Source of the DNA: Azoarcus sp031556475
GTDB taxonomy: Bacteria; Pseudomonadota; Gammaproteobacteria; Burkholderiales; Rhodocyclaceae
Length of the DNA stretch: 25,922 bases
NCBI GenBank assembly: GCA_031556475.1
Contig: JAVBSY010000092.1
Coordinates: 1 to 25,922 of the forward strand
Direction of reading: 5' to 3'
The position numbers and the translations under genes were made by a program. The stretch's first letter is position 1; the number at the start of each line of letters is the position of its first letter. Positions 1 through 8,544 of the stretch are shown here, piece after piece. The notes beneath the pieces are model-generated. The model ran no database searches, was not told the origin of the DNA, and was given only the letters and a program-made list of their open reading frames with translations.

Positions 1-1222
1 CGACGATGGCGTCGTCGACGACCAATCCGATGGCGAGCACGAGCGCGAGCAGCGTCAGCGTATTGATGGAAAAGCCGAACAGGAGCATGAGGGCGAACGC
101 GCCCACCAGCGATACCGGAATCGTCACCAGCGGCACCAGCATGGCGCGCCAGTTGCGCAGGAAGAACAGGCACACCAGCGCGACCAGCGCGACCGCTTCC
201 CAGATGGTGGAAAACACCGCTTCGATGGAGCGGTCGATGAACACGGTGGAGTCGTTGGCGATGTCGATCCGCATGCCTTCGGGCAGTTCGGCCTCCAGCG
301 TGGGCATCATCTTGACCAACGCGCGCTTGAGGTCGAGCGGATTGGCGGTGGATTGCTTGATGAGACCGATGGAAACCGCAGGCCGCCCCATGAAGCGCAC
401 CAGCGAACGTTCGTCCGCCGCCGCCACTTCCACATGGCCTATGTCGCCAATACGCACCGGGTAGCCGTCCGGCGTTGGCGGCTGGCGCACCACCACCGCC
501 TCGAACTGGGCCGGCTCGGTCAGATCGGTGCGGGCGACAACGGCGAATTCACGCGCACGGCTTTCGATGCGCCCCGCAGGCAACTCCACGTTCTGCCCCC
601 GCACGGCGTCTTCCACGTCCTGTGGCGTCAGGCCGAAAGCGGCAAGGCGGTCGCGGTCCACCCAGACCCGCATCGAATAGCGGCGCTCGCCGTACAGGCG
701 CGCGTCGGCGGCGCCGGGCAGCGTTTGCAGCCGGGGTTTGACGATGCGGTTGGCAAAGTCGCTGACTTCCAACTGGCTGTGCTTGTCGGACGAGAACACG
801 ACCCAAACGATGGGGTTTGCGTCGGCCTCAACCTTGGCGATCACCGGCTCGTCGACATCGTCCGGCAGCCGCCGGCGCACACGCGAAACGCGGTCGCGCA
901 CGTCGGCCGCGGCGCTGTCGGCCGAACGCTCGATGCGAAAACGCACGGTGATCTGGCTGCGCTCCTGGCGGCTGATCGAGGACAACACGTCCACGCCCTC
1001 GATGCCGGCGAGCGAATCTTCCAGCGGCTTCGTGACCTGCGATTCGACGATCTCGGCGCTGGCGCCGGTGTAGGTGGTATCGACGGTAACGATGGGTTCG
1101 TCGATATTCGGATATTCCCGCACCGTGAGGCGGGACCACGACATCAACCCGATCAGCAGCAACAGCAGCGAAAGCACCGTGGCAAACACCGGACGCCGGA
1201 TGCAGATGTCGGACAGGACCAT
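1..1222 (-). CDS. RND multidrug efflux permease (HAE1 type), 3' truncated by window edge
   Basis: Inner-membrane proton/drug antiporter of the AcrB/MexB superfamily, the pump of a tripartite efflux system. About 407 codons are present of the usual 1,030-1,050; the rest lies beyond base 1. Reading the minus strand from the ATG at 1222 gives the typical N-terminus MVLSDICIRRPVFATVLS with the first membrane helix, then the periplasmic pore region with PLEDSLAGIEGVD and VRDRVSRVRRRLP. Helices TM2-TM4 follow, and the window ends just after GLVVDDAIV, the TM4 segment with the paired aspartates that carry protons in AcrB. The adaptor gene lies 15 bp upstream on the same strand, so the two form an operon. 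The substrate cannot be told from this half. The family call is secure; no outer-membrane channel gene is visible. Confidence 0.93.
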   Translation of the reverse strand, partial: MVLSDICIRRPVFATVLSLLLLLIGLMSWSRLTVREYPNIDEPIVTVDTTYTGASAEIVESQVTKPLEDSLAGIEGVDVLSSISRQERSQITVRFRIERSADSAAADVRDRVSRVRRRLPDDVDEPVIAKVEADANPIVWVVFSSDKHSQLEVSDFANRIVKPRLQTLPGAADARLYGERRYSMRVWVDRDRLAAFGLTPQDVEDAVRGQNVELPAGRIESRAREFAVVARTDLTEPAQFEAVVVRQPPTPDGYPVRIGDIGHVEVAAADERSLVRFMGRPAVSIGLIKQSTANPLDLKRALVKMMPTLEAELPEGMRIDIANDSTVFIDRSIEAVFSTIWEAVALVALVCLFFLRNWRAMLVPLVTIPVSLVGAFALMLLFGFSINTLTLLALVLAIGLVVDDAIV

Positions 1223-1237
1223 CGCCGCGTGCCCTCG

Positions 1238-2383
1238 TCAGCCGGGCGCGGCGGGCGGCGCCGTGCCACCCGTGCCACTATTGCCCGCGCCACTTACGCC
1301 ATTCATGCCGCCCATTCCGTCCCCGGGCAGCACCTTCACCGCCGCGCCGTCGCGCAGTTTGAGATGGCCGGCGGTAACGATGGCGTCGCCCGGCGCCAGC
1401 CCGGCAACGATTTCCACCCACGTGCCGCGCCGGTTGCCGGTTTTCACTTCCACCCGCTTCGCCACGCCATCCGCCACCTGATATACGAACTGGCTATTGC
1501 CCGCCGCCGGCATCAGCGCCTGCTCCGGCACCACCGCGACGTTCGGCCGCTCTTTCAGGATCAGGCGCACGCGCGCGAACATGCCAGGGCGCAGCCGGCT
1601 ATCACGGTTATCCAGCTTCGCCCGCATCACCACGGAACGGCCACCGGCATCCACCAGGGGGTCGATAGCATCGACGGTGGCGGAAAAACGCTGGCCGGGC
1701 ATCGCGTCGCTCGTCACCTCCAACCCCTGCCCGGGCCGGGCACGTTGCAGGTAAAGCTCCGGCAGGCGGAAATCGACCTTGAGCGTGCCGATATCCTCCA
1801 GATTCACCAGCGTATCGCCTTCCTTGACGTAATCGCCGACGCTGATGTTGCGAATGCCGACGATGCCGGCAAACGGCGCACGGATGCGCGTCTGGTCGTA
1901 GCGGGCTTCGGCCAGCGCAGTCGCCGCGCGCGCCACTTCCAGCTTGGACGAGGCTTCGTCGCGCGCGCTCTGGCTGACGAATTTGCGCGCGAACATATCC
2001 TCGGTACGGCGGTAGTTGGATTCCGACAGCGCCAGCACCGCCTTGGCCTGCTGCACCTCGGCGAACTGCACCGCCGCATCCAGTTCGACCATGATCACGC
2101 CCTTGGCCACCGGCGCGCCCTCGCGGAAGTGGATGGCGGCAATGCGTCCGGCCACCTCCGGGCGCAACACGACCGATTCGTTGGACAGCAGCGTGCCGAC
2201 GGCGGTCACTTCGTCGTTCATCGGCTGCGCCACCACCGCCGTGGTTTCCACGCTCACCACCTCGGGCGCGGCCGCCGGTGCCGGCGTGCCGGCAGGCGCG
2301 CGGTTGGCGTGCCACGCGTAACCGCCCAGCGCAACGAGCACGGCAACGCTGAACAGCGGAATCAGACTACGGCGCATGGACAT
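1238..2383 (-). CDS. Efflux RND transporter periplasmic adaptor (membrane fusion protein)
   Basis: Membrane fusion protein of 381 residues that bridges the RND pump encoded just downstream to an outer-membrane channel. The start is taken as ATG at 2383 (MSMRRSLIPLF); an in-frame ATG at 2377 is an alternative, and neither has a strong Shine-Dalgarno. Residues about 7-26 form one hydrophobic anchor with no lipobox cysteine, so it is anchored rather than a lipoprotein. A lipoyl/barrel-sandwich half follows (LRPEVAGRIAAIHFREGAPVAKG), then a short alpha-hairpin rich in Ala/Glu, the second lipoyl half (RIRAPFAGIVGIR, ISVGDYVKEGD), a beta-barrel (LRPGMFARVRL) and a membrane-proximal domain. The C-terminus is a Gly/Ala/Pro tail of about 28 residues. 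It sits 34 bp after purM, so transcription from purM may reach it. Confidence 0.92.
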   Translation of the reverse strand: MSMRRSLIPLFSVAVLVALGGYAWHANRAPAGTPAPAAAPEVVSVETTAVVAQPMNDEVTAVGTLLSNESVVLRPEVAGRIAAIHFREGAPVAKGVIMVELDAAVQFAEVQQAKAVLALSESNYRRTEDMFARKFVSQSARDEASSKLEVARAATALAEARYDQTRIRAPFAGIVGIRNISVGDYVKEGDTLVNLEDIGTLKVDFRLPELYLQRARPGQGLEVTSDAMPGQRFSATVDAIDPLVDAGGRSVVMRAKLDNRDSRLRPGMFARVRLILKERPNVAVVPEQALMPAAGNSQFVYQVADGVAKRVEVKTGNRRGTWVEIVAGLAPGDAIVTAGHLKLRDGAAVKVLPGDGMGGMNGVSGAGNSGTGGTAPPAAPG

Positions 2384-2417
2384 AGGCAGGGACTGGCCCG
2401 GTTCGATCGAAACAGCC

Positions 2418-3470
2418 TCAACCCACCACCGTTGCCGCTTCGCCGGGCTGGCGAACGTCGATACGGCCGACGCGGAACACCGTTTCACCCTCGGCCCGCA
2501 GCAGCGCCGCCACGGCGTCGGCCACGTCGGCACCAACCACCACCGCCATGCCGATGCCGCAGTTGAACACACGGTACATTTCCTGTGCCTCGACGTTGCC
2601 GGCTTCCTTGAGCCACTGGAACAACGGCGGCAAAGCCCAGCTCGCCGCATCGATGCGGGCAACGAGGCCGTCGCGCAGGATGCGCGGCACGTTCTCCGTG
2701 ATGCCGCCGCCGGTAATGTGCGCCATCCCCTTGACCGCGCCGGGCATGGCGCGCAGCAGCGCAAGCAGCGGCTTGACGTAGATGCGCGTCGGTTCGAGCA
2801 CCACGTCGCGCAAGGTGCGTCCGTGAAAATCCGCGTCCAGGTCGGGCTTCGCCAGATCGATGATCTTGCGTATCAACGAGTAGCCGTTGGAATGCGCGCC
2901 GCTGGAAGCAAGGCCGAGCACCACGTCGCCCGGCACGATCTTCGTACCGTCGATGATCTCGCTTTTTTCCACCGCGCCGACGGCAAAGCCGGCCAGATCG
3001 TACTCGCCGTCCGGGTACATACCGGGCATTTCGGCGGTTTCACCGCCGATCAGGGCGCAGCCGGCGAATTCGCAGCCGCGCGCGATGCCCTTGACCACGT
3101 CGGCGGCGGTTGCCACGTCGAGCCGGCCGCAGGCGAAATAGTCGAGGAAGAACAACGGTTCCGCCCCCTGCACCAGAATGTCGTTGACGCTCATCGCCAC
3201 CAGATCCTGCCCCACCGTGTCGTGCCGGTTCCACTGAAAGGCGAGCTTGAGCTTGGTGCCGACGCCGTCGGTGCCGGACACCAGCACCGGTTCGCGGAAT
3301 TTCTTCGACAACTCGAACAACGCGCCAAAGCCGCCGATACCGCCAAGCACCTCGGGACGCATCGTGCGCTTGGCGAAAGGCTTGATGCGGTCGACCAGGG
3401 CGTCGCCGGCCTCGATGTCCACGCCGGCATCGCGATAAGAAAGGGAAGGTTTCGGGGTGTTCAAGATCAT
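2418..3470 (-). CDS. purM: Phosphoribosylformylglycinamidine cyclo-ligase (AIR synthetase)
   Basis: Cytosolic enzyme of de novo purine synthesis that closes FGAM to aminoimidazole ribonucleotide using ATP. The 350 residues match the usual 340-355 length. Family signatures run in order: SYRDAGVDIEAGD at the N-terminus, the substrate/ATP segment SGTDGVGTKLKLAF, VAMSVNDILVQGAEPLFFLDY, GGETAEMPGMY, LASSGAHSNGYSLIRK, and HITGGGITENVPR towards the C-terminus. ATG at 3470 (MILNTPKPSLSY) is chosen because AGAGGA lies directly before it and homologues begin close to this point; longer in-frame starts would add non-conserved residues. It is divergent from hda across a 326-bp gap and is followed 34 bp later by the efflux adaptor gene. 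No PurR-like operator was recognised upstream. Confidence 0.97.
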   Translation of the reverse strand: MILNTPKPSLSYRDAGVDIEAGDALVDRIKPFAKRTMRPEVLGGIGGFGALFELSKKFREPVLVSGTDGVGTKLKLAFQWNRHDTVGQDLVAMSVNDILVQGAEPLFFLDYFACGRLDVATAADVVKGIARGCEFAGCALIGGETAEMPGMYPDGEYDLAGFAVGAVEKSEIIDGTKIVPGDVVLGLASSGAHSNGYSLIRKIIDLAKPDLDADFHGRTLRDVVLEPTRIYVKPLLALLRAMPGAVKGMAHITGGGITENVPRILRDGLVARIDAASWALPPLFQWLKEAGNVEAQEMYRVFNCGIGMAVVVGADVADAVAALLRAEGETVFRVGRIDVRQPGEAATVVG

Positions 3471-3796
3471 TCCTCTAGCTTGCGGATTCGTGCCTGCACC
3501 AACCGGCAAACCGATGCGAGCCGCCCGGACAACTTGAGGGCATCGCGCCGACTGGCTACATTTACGGCTTTTCGCGGACCACTGGCCCGCGCTCAATCCA
3601 CGATTTTACTTGATACCCACGAAAAGCGGCTGCGTACCCGTTTTGGCTCACGCGCCGGAACCGCCCGACACTGCACGAGTGCTGCCCGAAAAGCAGCGCC
3701 ATGATCCCGAAAGAACATGCCCCAGCAACACGCCGATTATCCGCATGCCCTCTCCCCGCCCTTTCCCGGCGCGGGTCACCGCCTGGTGTCGCGGAC
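3471..3796. other. Divergent intergenic region between purM and hda
   Basis: This 326-bp gap has no convincing coding sequence on either strand: the open frames have no family resemblance and no ribosome binding site. It must hold the promoter for purM (minus) and probably that for hda (plus), but I see no confident sigma-70 box pair. An imperfect inverted repeat lies at 3573-3591 (CGCGGACCA / TGGCCCGCG around one base). In several betaproteobacteria I recall a membrane permease gene between purM and hda; no trace of it is visible here. Confidence 0.5.
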
Positions 3797-4486
3797 ATGA
3801 AGCAACTCGTCCTGCGCATTCACGCCGACGCACCGCCCACATTGGACAACTTTGTCGGCGGCGCCAATGACGAGCTGCTGGCCGCACTCCCGCTGCTGGC
3901 CGCATCCGACACCGGCACGCTGCCCTCGCCACACCTTTACCTGTGGGGCGCGCATGGCAGCGGCCGCAGCCACCTGCTGCGCGCCACTGTGGCGCAGGCC
4001 GAAGCCGCCGGCCGACCAGCCCATTACCTGTTGGCGGACGCAGTCGGCAGCGCCCTACCGGATGACGGCAACGCGCTGATCGCCATAGACGACGTCGACA
4101 GACTCGATGCCGACGCCCAGATCGCGCTTTTCAACGCTTTCAACCACGCCCGCGCCAGCGGCCAATCGCTGCTGCTCGCCGGCCCTTGCGCACCGCTTGG
4201 CCTCGCGCTGCGCGAAGATTTACGCACACGCATCGGCCAAAGCCTGATCTACGAGGTACAGCCGCTGGACGACGCCTCGCGCGCCGACATCCTCGCCGCG
4301 CTGGCCGCGCGCCGAAGCCTGCCGCTGGCCGACGAAGTCGTCACCTTTCTGCTGCGCCACGGCCGCCGCGACCTGCCCAGCCTGCTTGCCGTGCTCGACG
4401 CGCTCGACGCCGCCTCGCTCGAACACAAGCGCCCGATCACCCTGCCGTTGCTGCGCGAACTGATGCAGCACGGCCTCGACATCTAA
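3797..4486 (+). CDS. hda: DnaA regulatory inactivator Hda (DnaA-like AAA+ protein)
   Basis: A 229-residue DnaA-paralogous AAA+ protein. In E. coli, Hda bound to the sliding clamp drives hydrolysis of DnaA-ATP and prevents re-initiation of replication. The N-terminus MKQLVLRIHADA contains QLVLRI, resembling the clamp-binding QL(S/D)LPL motif. The Walker A is GAHGSGRSHLL, with Arg in place of the usual Lys, as in other Hda proteins. The Walker B is LIAIDDVDRLD, and LREDLRTRIGQ fits the box VII region with the arginine finger. Domain IV of DnaA (DNA binding) is absent, as expected. ATG at 3797 is preferred over an upstream in-frame ATG at 3701, because the extra 32 residues are Pro/Arg-rich and the clamp motif then sits at the N-terminus. 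The HAD phosphatase gene follows 24 bp later. Confidence 0.88.
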   Translation: MKQLVLRIHADAPPTLDNFVGGANDELLAALPLLAASDTGTLPSPHLYLWGAHGSGRSHLLRATVAQAEAAGRPAHYLLADAVGSALPDDGNALIAIDDVDRLDADAQIALFNAFNHARASGQSLLLAGPCAPLGLALREDLRTRIGQSLIYEVQPLDDASRADILAALAARRSLPLADEVVTFLLRHGRRDLPSLLAVLDALDAASLEHKRPITLPLLRELMQHGLDI

Positions 4487-4510
4487 CCCCCTGCCTTGCC
4501 TGGAAAAACC

Positions 4511-5173
4511 ATGGATCTCGTTCTGTTCGACCTCGACAACACGCTGCTCAACGGCGATTCCGATTTCGCCTGGGCCCAGTTCCTCATCGGCAAGGGCGTG
4601 CTCGACCGCGAAGTGCAGGAAGCGCGCAATATCGCTTTCTACGAGGACTACAAGGCCGGCACGCTCGACATCCACGCCTTTCTGGACTTCCAGCTCGCCC
4701 CGCTGGCTCGCCACCCGCGCGCGCAACTGGACGCCTGGCACCGCGAGTTTCTCGACGCTTCGATCCGGCCGATGATTTCCGCGCAGGCGCGCGCACTGGT
4801 CGGCGAGCACCTCGCGCGCGGCGCGCTCGTCGCTGTCGTCACCGCCACCAACAGCTTCGTTACCGGCCCCATCGCGCGCGAATTCGGCATCGCACACCTC
4901 GTCGCCACCGTTCCGGCGCAGGAAAACGGCGCCTTCACCGGCAAGGCACGCGGCACGCCGGCCTTCCGCGAAGGCAAGATCGCACGCGTCGAAGCCTGGC
5001 TGGAATCCCTCGGCCTTTACTTCGGCGGTTTCGCGCAAAGCCGGTTCTACAGCGATTCGCTCAACGACCTGCCGCTGCTCGAACGCGTCACCCACCCCAT
5101 CGCGGTCGACCCTGACGACACGCTGCGCGCCCACGCCCAGCGGCAGGGCTGGCCCGTCATTTCGCTGCGCTGA
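4511..5173 (+). CDS. HAD-superfamily phosphatase, subfamily IB (SerB-like)
   Basis: A soluble 220-residue HAD hydrolase related to phosphoserine phosphatase. Motif I is FDLDNTLL near residues 6-13, where the first Asp is the nucleophile and the second the general acid/base. Motif II is VVTATNSF, and motif IV is YSDSLNDLPLLE with the Mg-binding aspartates. A helical cap lies between motifs I and II. ATG at 4511 is preferred to a TTG at 4496 because GGAAAA precedes it and motif I then falls at the expected place. The gene sits between hda and a transporter, in an order seen in other betaproteobacteria (hda - HAD - pcnB). The substrate is unknown; phosphoserine or another small phosphomonoester is plausible, but the sequence does not decide. 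Confidence 0.87.
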   Translation: MDLVLFDLDNTLLNGDSDFAWAQFLIGKGVLDREVQEARNIAFYEDYKAGTLDIHAFLDFQLAPLARHPRAQLDAWHREFLDASIRPMISAQARALVGEHLARGALVAVVTATNSFVTGPIAREFGIAHLVATVPAQENGAFTGKARGTPAFREGKIARVEAWLESLGLYFGGFAQSRFYSDSLNDLPLLERVTHPIAVDPDDTLRAHAQRQGWPVISLR

Positions 5174-5204
5174 CCTTGGCACGCCAGCACACACCGCAAC
5201 CCGC

Positions 5205-6377
5205 ATGAACCTCAATCTCTGGCTGCTCGCCGCCTGTCAGGGGCTGTTCCTGACCAACAACGTCGCCTTCATCGCCATCAACGGTCTGGTGGGCCTGTCG
5301 ATGGCCCCGCGCTCCTGGATGGCGACGCTGCCGGTCATGGGCTACGTCGTCGGCGGCGCGCTTGCCACCGGGCTGGTAGCGAAGACACAGCGGCGCTGGG
5401 GCCGGCGCGCTTCCTTCCAGATCGGCCTCGCGGTCGCGCTCGGTTCCGCGCTGCTGTGTGCGTATGCCGCCTGGTCGCGCAACTTCTGGCTGATGTGCAC
5501 GGCCACGCTGATTGCCGGCTACTACAATGCCAACGCCACGCTCTACCGCTTCGCCGCGGCCGAACTGGCGCGGCCGGACTGGCGTGAAAAGGCGGTATCG
5601 GTCGTCATGGCCGGCGGTCTGGTCGGCGCGGTCATCGGTCCCAACCTCGCCAATCTGACGCGCAACTGGTTCGCCGTGCCCTTCGTCGGCGTTTATCTCA
5701 CGCTGGCCGTCGTCGCCGCCGTGTCGATGACGTTGATGCGTTTCATCGACTTCCCCACTCCGCCGGCCGGCCAAGGCAGACACGGCGGCCGGCCGCTGGC
5801 GCAGATCGCGCGCCAGCCCGCTTTCATCGTCGCCGCGCTCGCCGGTGCGCTCGGCTACGGCGTCATGAATCTGCTGATGGCAGCCACGCCCATTGCGATG
5901 GACGTATGCGGCCTGCCCTTCGACAACACCGCGCTGGTGCTCGAATGGCACGTGATCGGCATGTTCGCTCCTGGTTTTTTCACCGGCCACCTGATCCGCC
6001 GCTTCGGTGCCGTGCCCATCATGGCCGTGGGCGTGCTGCTCAACGCCGGCTGTATCGCGGTCGCACTGTCCGGCGTCGATCTGCACCGATTCCTCGCCGC
6101 GCTGTTCCTGCTCGGCATCGGCTGGAATTTCCTGTTCACCGGCAGCTCCACATTGTCGCTATCGACCTACACGCAGGAAGAAAAAGACCGCGCCCAGGGC
6201 GCGCTCAACTTCTGCGTATTCGCCACGCTGGCGCTTTCTTCCTTTGCCTCCGGCGTGCGGGTGACGACGCAAGGCTGGCAGTTGCTGAACATCGGCTCGC
6301 TGGTGCCGGTGCTCGCGGTCGGCGTCCTGCTGGTCTGGTTCGCGCGCCTGCGCCGCGCGGAGCGCACTTCTGCCTGA
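5205..6377 (+). CDS. Major facilitator superfamily transporter
   Basis: A polytopic inner-membrane protein of 390 residues with about 12 hydrophobic segments in two six-helix halves, typical of MFS permeases. The first cytoplasmic loop has the basic RRWGRRAS stretch expected between TM2 and TM3. A longer hydrophilic loop (DFPTPPAGQGRHGGRPLAQ) separates the halves near the middle. The C-terminal half has GHLIRRFGAVPIM, the matching loop between TM8 and TM9. It starts at ATG 5205, 31 bp after the HAD gene, with no obvious Shine-Dalgarno, so translational coupling is possible. It interrupts the hda-HAD-pcnB order I know from relatives and may be a later insertion. Substrate unknown. Confidence 0.88.
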   Translation: MNLNLWLLAACQGLFLTNNVAFIAINGLVGLSMAPRSWMATLPVMGYVVGGALATGLVAKTQRRWGRRASFQIGLAVALGSALLCAYAAWSRNFWLMCTATLIAGYYNANATLYRFAAAELARPDWREKAVSVVMAGGLVGAVIGPNLANLTRNWFAVPFVGVYLTLAVVAAVSMTLMRFIDFPTPPAGQGRHGGRPLAQIARQPAFIVAALAGALGYGVMNLLMAATPIAMDVCGLPFDNTALVLEWHVIGMFAPGFFTGHLIRRFGAVPIMAVGVLLNAGCIAVALSGVDLHRFLAALFLLGIGWNFLFTGSSTLSLSTYTQEEKDRAQGALNFCVFATLALSSFASGVRVTTQGWQLLNIGSLVPVLAVGVLLVWFARLRRAERTSA

Positions 6378-6456
6378 AAACCGGCCCGGGCACATTCAGC
6401 CGAGTTGAACGGAACCGAGGAACAAAAATGAGGAACGCAAACGATTTGAATGAAAA

Positions 6457-6495
6457 CGGCACGGCCCGCCGTCTCGAAGACGAAAGGCCGTGCCG
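6457..6495 (-). terminator. Intrinsic terminator for the DUF3597 gene
   Basis: A perfect 10-bp inverted repeat (CGGCACGGCC at 6457-6466, GGCCGTGCCG at 6486-6495) encloses a smaller nested stem (CGTCT / AGACG). Read on the minus strand the stem is followed at once by GTTTT, so it terminates the minus-strand gene that stops at 6523. On the plus strand it lies 80 bp after the MFS gene but is followed by CTTCC rather than a T-run, so termination in that direction is less certain. Confidence 0.8.
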
Positions 6496-6522
6496 CTTCC
6501 AGGCGAACAGCTCAAATCGGGT

Positions 6523-6939
6523 TTAAAGCAGTTCCTTCGGAATATTGCCGCCGTTTTCCGCGAGTTTGCGCAGCACCGTCTTGTGCAGCCACATGTTCAT
6601 CTGCGCGGAATCGCCCATTTTGTCGGCGGGGCAGCCGAGTTCCGTCGCCAGGCCTTTGCGGGCGTCGAGGCTGCTGTCCAGCCCGAGCAGCTTGAGCAGA
6701 TCGACGATCGACACCTTCCAGTTCAGCTTCTGCGGATTGGCGGCGGCCAGGCCTTCCAGCTTGGTGACCACATCGACCGGCGAGATCGCGGCCACGCCGG
6801 GAGCGGGCGCCGCCGGAGCGGATGGTGCGGCGGAAGGCGCAGCGGCGGTTGCCGTGGGCGCGGGGGCCGCGGCGGCGCCGGCTTGCACCGCGCTCTTGCC
6901 GAATCCCAGTTTTTCAAGAATGGTGCTGAACAGACCCAT
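6523..6939 (-). CDS. DUF3597 domain-containing protein
   Basis: A small protein of 138 residues in three parts. An amphipathic N-terminus (MGLFSTILEKLGFGK) comes first, then a low-complexity Ala/Pro/Thr linker at about residues 19-50. The conserved DUF3597 domain follows (VDVVTKLEGLAA, LNWKVSIVDLLKLLGLDSS, ARKGLATELG). No catalytic motif is visible. The biochemical role is not known; I recall a LysM-bearing version of the domain in other bacteria, but no LysM is present here. The start at 6939 has a strong AGGAG six bases upstream. It is a single-gene unit: divergent from pcnB, convergent with the MFS gene, and closed by its own hairpin terminator. The high Ala linker may make it flexible or surface-associated, which is inference only. 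Confidence 0.85.
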   Translation of the reverse strand: MGLFSTILEKLGFGKSAVQAGAAAAPAPTATAAAPSAAPSAPAAPAPGVAAISPVDVVTKLEGLAAANPQKLNWKVSIVDLLKLLGLDSSLDARKGLATELGCPADKMGDSAQMNMWLHKTVLRKLAENGGNIPKELL

Positions 6940-7152
6940 TTCAGACTCCTTTGCGAGTGAAAGAAAACATCCGGTCTTTTACCATACACCGCCCCTTCGT
7001 AAGCGACCAGCATTTATCGGTGGCCTGGCGGCAAAACGGCACGGACCTCCTGCTTGTTTCCTGCCGATCGGCAAACTGCCCAACCCAAGCAACATGGGCA
7101 CCGGCGCTTCCACTCATGACACGTCACGGAAAGAAGGCCGGAGCGTATCGGT

Positions 7153-7158
7153 TATGAT
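7153..7158 (+). promoter_or_regulatory. Possible -10 box for pcnB (TATGAT)
   Basis: TATGAT matches the sigma-70 -10 consensus at five of six bases and lies 39 bp before the pcnB ATG at 7192. A start point near 7165 would leave the alternative ATG at 7168 almost leaderless, which favours 7192. No good -35 is seen at the right distance, so this is weak. The following GCGGCAT resembles the bases after similar boxes upstream of moeA and tkt. Confidence 0.3.
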
Positions 7159-7191
7159 GCGGCATTTATGTCGCATGCTCCCCATTCACCG

Positions 7192-8544
7192 ATGATCCGC
7201 AAGCTGTTGCGCAAAGTTTTCCGCCGTACCACACCCTCCCCGCGCCACGAGCCAGCGCTGATTCCGGTCGGCCAGCACGGCATCCGCCGCGAGCAGTTGT
7301 CGCCGGCCGCGCGCAAGGTGTGCACCGCCTTGCAGGAAAAGGGCTACAAGGCTTTCGTCGTCGGCGGTGCGGTGCGCGATCTGCTGATCGGCCACCCGCC
7401 CAAGGACTACGACGTGGCCACCAACGCCACGCCGGAAGAAGTACGCGCGCTGTTCCGCCGCTCGCGCATCATCGGCCGCCGCTTCAAGATCGTGCATGTG
7501 CTGAGCGGGGCGGAAACGATCGGAGTATCCACCTTCCGCGCCATTCGGGACGCGGAACCCGACGAGCACGGCCGCGTGCTGCGCGACAACGTGTTCGGCT
7601 CGCAGGAAGAGGACGCCACCCGGCGCGACTTCACCGCCAATGCGCTGTATTACGACCCGAGCACCGAAACCGTGGTCGATTATCACCACGGCGTCGCCGA
7701 TATCCGGCAGAAAACCCTGCGCATGATCGGAGAACCGCGTGCCCGCTATCGCGAGGATCCGGTGCGGATGCTGCGCGCGGTGCGTCTTGGCGCAAAACTC
7801 GGCCTGGTCATCGACCCGGCCGCGCGCGCGCCGATCCGCGACATGGCCGTGCTGCTGGAAAACGTGCCGGCGGCACGCCTGTTCGACGAGATGCTGAAGC
7901 TGCTGTTTTCCGGCCACGCGGTAAAGTGCCTGAAGCAGTTGCGCGAAGAGGGGCTGCACCACGGTCTGCTGCCGCTGCTCGACGTCATCCTCGAACAACC
8001 GCTGGGCGAGCGTTTCGTCTGGCTGTCGCTGGAAAACACCGACGAGCGCGTGCGCCAGGACAAGCCGGTATCGCCCGGGTTTCTCTTCGCCACGCTGCTG
8101 TGGCACGAGGTGCTGGCCAACTGGGAAACGAAGAAACGCGCCGGAGAGCACAGCCAGCCGGCACTGTTCACGGCGATGGATGAAGTGCTCGACGCCCAGG
8201 CGGGCAAGCTCGCCATCACCCGCCGCATCGTCGGCGACATCAAGGAAATCTGGGCACTGCAACCGCGCTTCGACAAACGCGGCGGGAAAATGCCCTACCG
8301 CCTGATCGAACAACCGCGCTACCGTGCCGCCTGGGATTTTCTCCGCCTGCGCGCGCAATCGGGCGAAATCCCGGCGGACGTACCGCAATGGTGGGACGAC
8401 TTCGCCCATGCCGGTCACGACGAACGCGAAGCCCTGATCCGTCAGGCTCCCGCCGACGACGACGCGGCGAAAAAACGCCGGCGCCGGCGGCGAAAGCCGA
8501 ACGGGGGTAGCACGAACGGCGCGGCGCCAAGCGAAGCTGCATGA
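7192..8544 (+). CDS. pcnB: Poly(A) polymerase I
   Basis: Adds 3' poly(A) tails to RNA and so promotes decay of mRNAs and antisense RNAs. The 450-residue protein has the class II nucleotidyltransferase head FVVGGAVRDLLIG with the catalytic pair in KDYDVATNATPEE. After that come RRDFTANALYY, the nucleotide-recognition segment RYREDPVRMLRAVRLGAKLG and the PcnB-type neck/body (PPF/ARLFDEMLKLL-like segment, then NTDERVRQDKPVSPGFLFA). The C-terminus is a very basic RNA-binding tail (AKKRRRRRRKPNGG). These features separate it from tRNA CCA-adding enzyme. ATG at 7192 (MIRKLLRKVF) matches the homologues I know; an ATG at 7168 would add eight residues. It overlaps folK by the four bases ATGA, indicating coupled translation. 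Confidence 0.95.
   Translation: MIRKLLRKVFRRTTPSPRHEPALIPVGQHGIRREQLSPAARKVCTALQEKGYKAFVVGGAVRDLLIGHPPKDYDVATNATPEEVRALFRRSRIIGRRFKIVHVLSGAETIGVSTFRAIRDAEPDEHGRVLRDNVFGSQEEDATRRDFTANALYYDPSTETVVDYHHGVADIRQKTLRMIGEPRARYREDPVRMLRAVRLGAKLGLVIDPAARAPIRDMAVLLENVPAARLFDEMLKLLFSGHAVKCLKQLREEGLHHGLLPLLDVILEQPLGERFVWLSLENTDERVRQDKPVSPGFLFATLLWHEVLANWETKKRAGEHSQPALFTAMDEVLDAQAGKLAITRRIVGDIKEIWALQPRFDKRGGKMPYRLIEQPRYRAAWDFLRLRAQSGEIPADVPQWWDDFAHAGHDEREALIRQAPADDDAAKKRRRRRRKPNGGSTNGAAPSEAA

Noticed and set aside
353..2566. Long plus-strand open frame of 737 codons
   Set aside because: It is antisense to the RND pump and its adaptor, His/Arg-rich with no family resemblance; high GC content removes stop codons on the opposite strand.
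3490..3530. Possible PurR box upstream of purM
   Set aside because: Only one weak half-site (GCAAACC) is visible and the other half does not fit; betaproteobacteria generally lack the enterobacterial PurR system.
3622..3644. AAAAGCGG...CCGTTTT hairpin-like sequence in the purM-hda gap
   Set aside because: The arms need a bulge, and there is no gene end nearby on either strand for it to terminate.
2376..3704. Plus-strand open frame of 442 codons over purM
   Set aside because: Antisense shadow of purM, which has all family motifs and a ribosome binding site.
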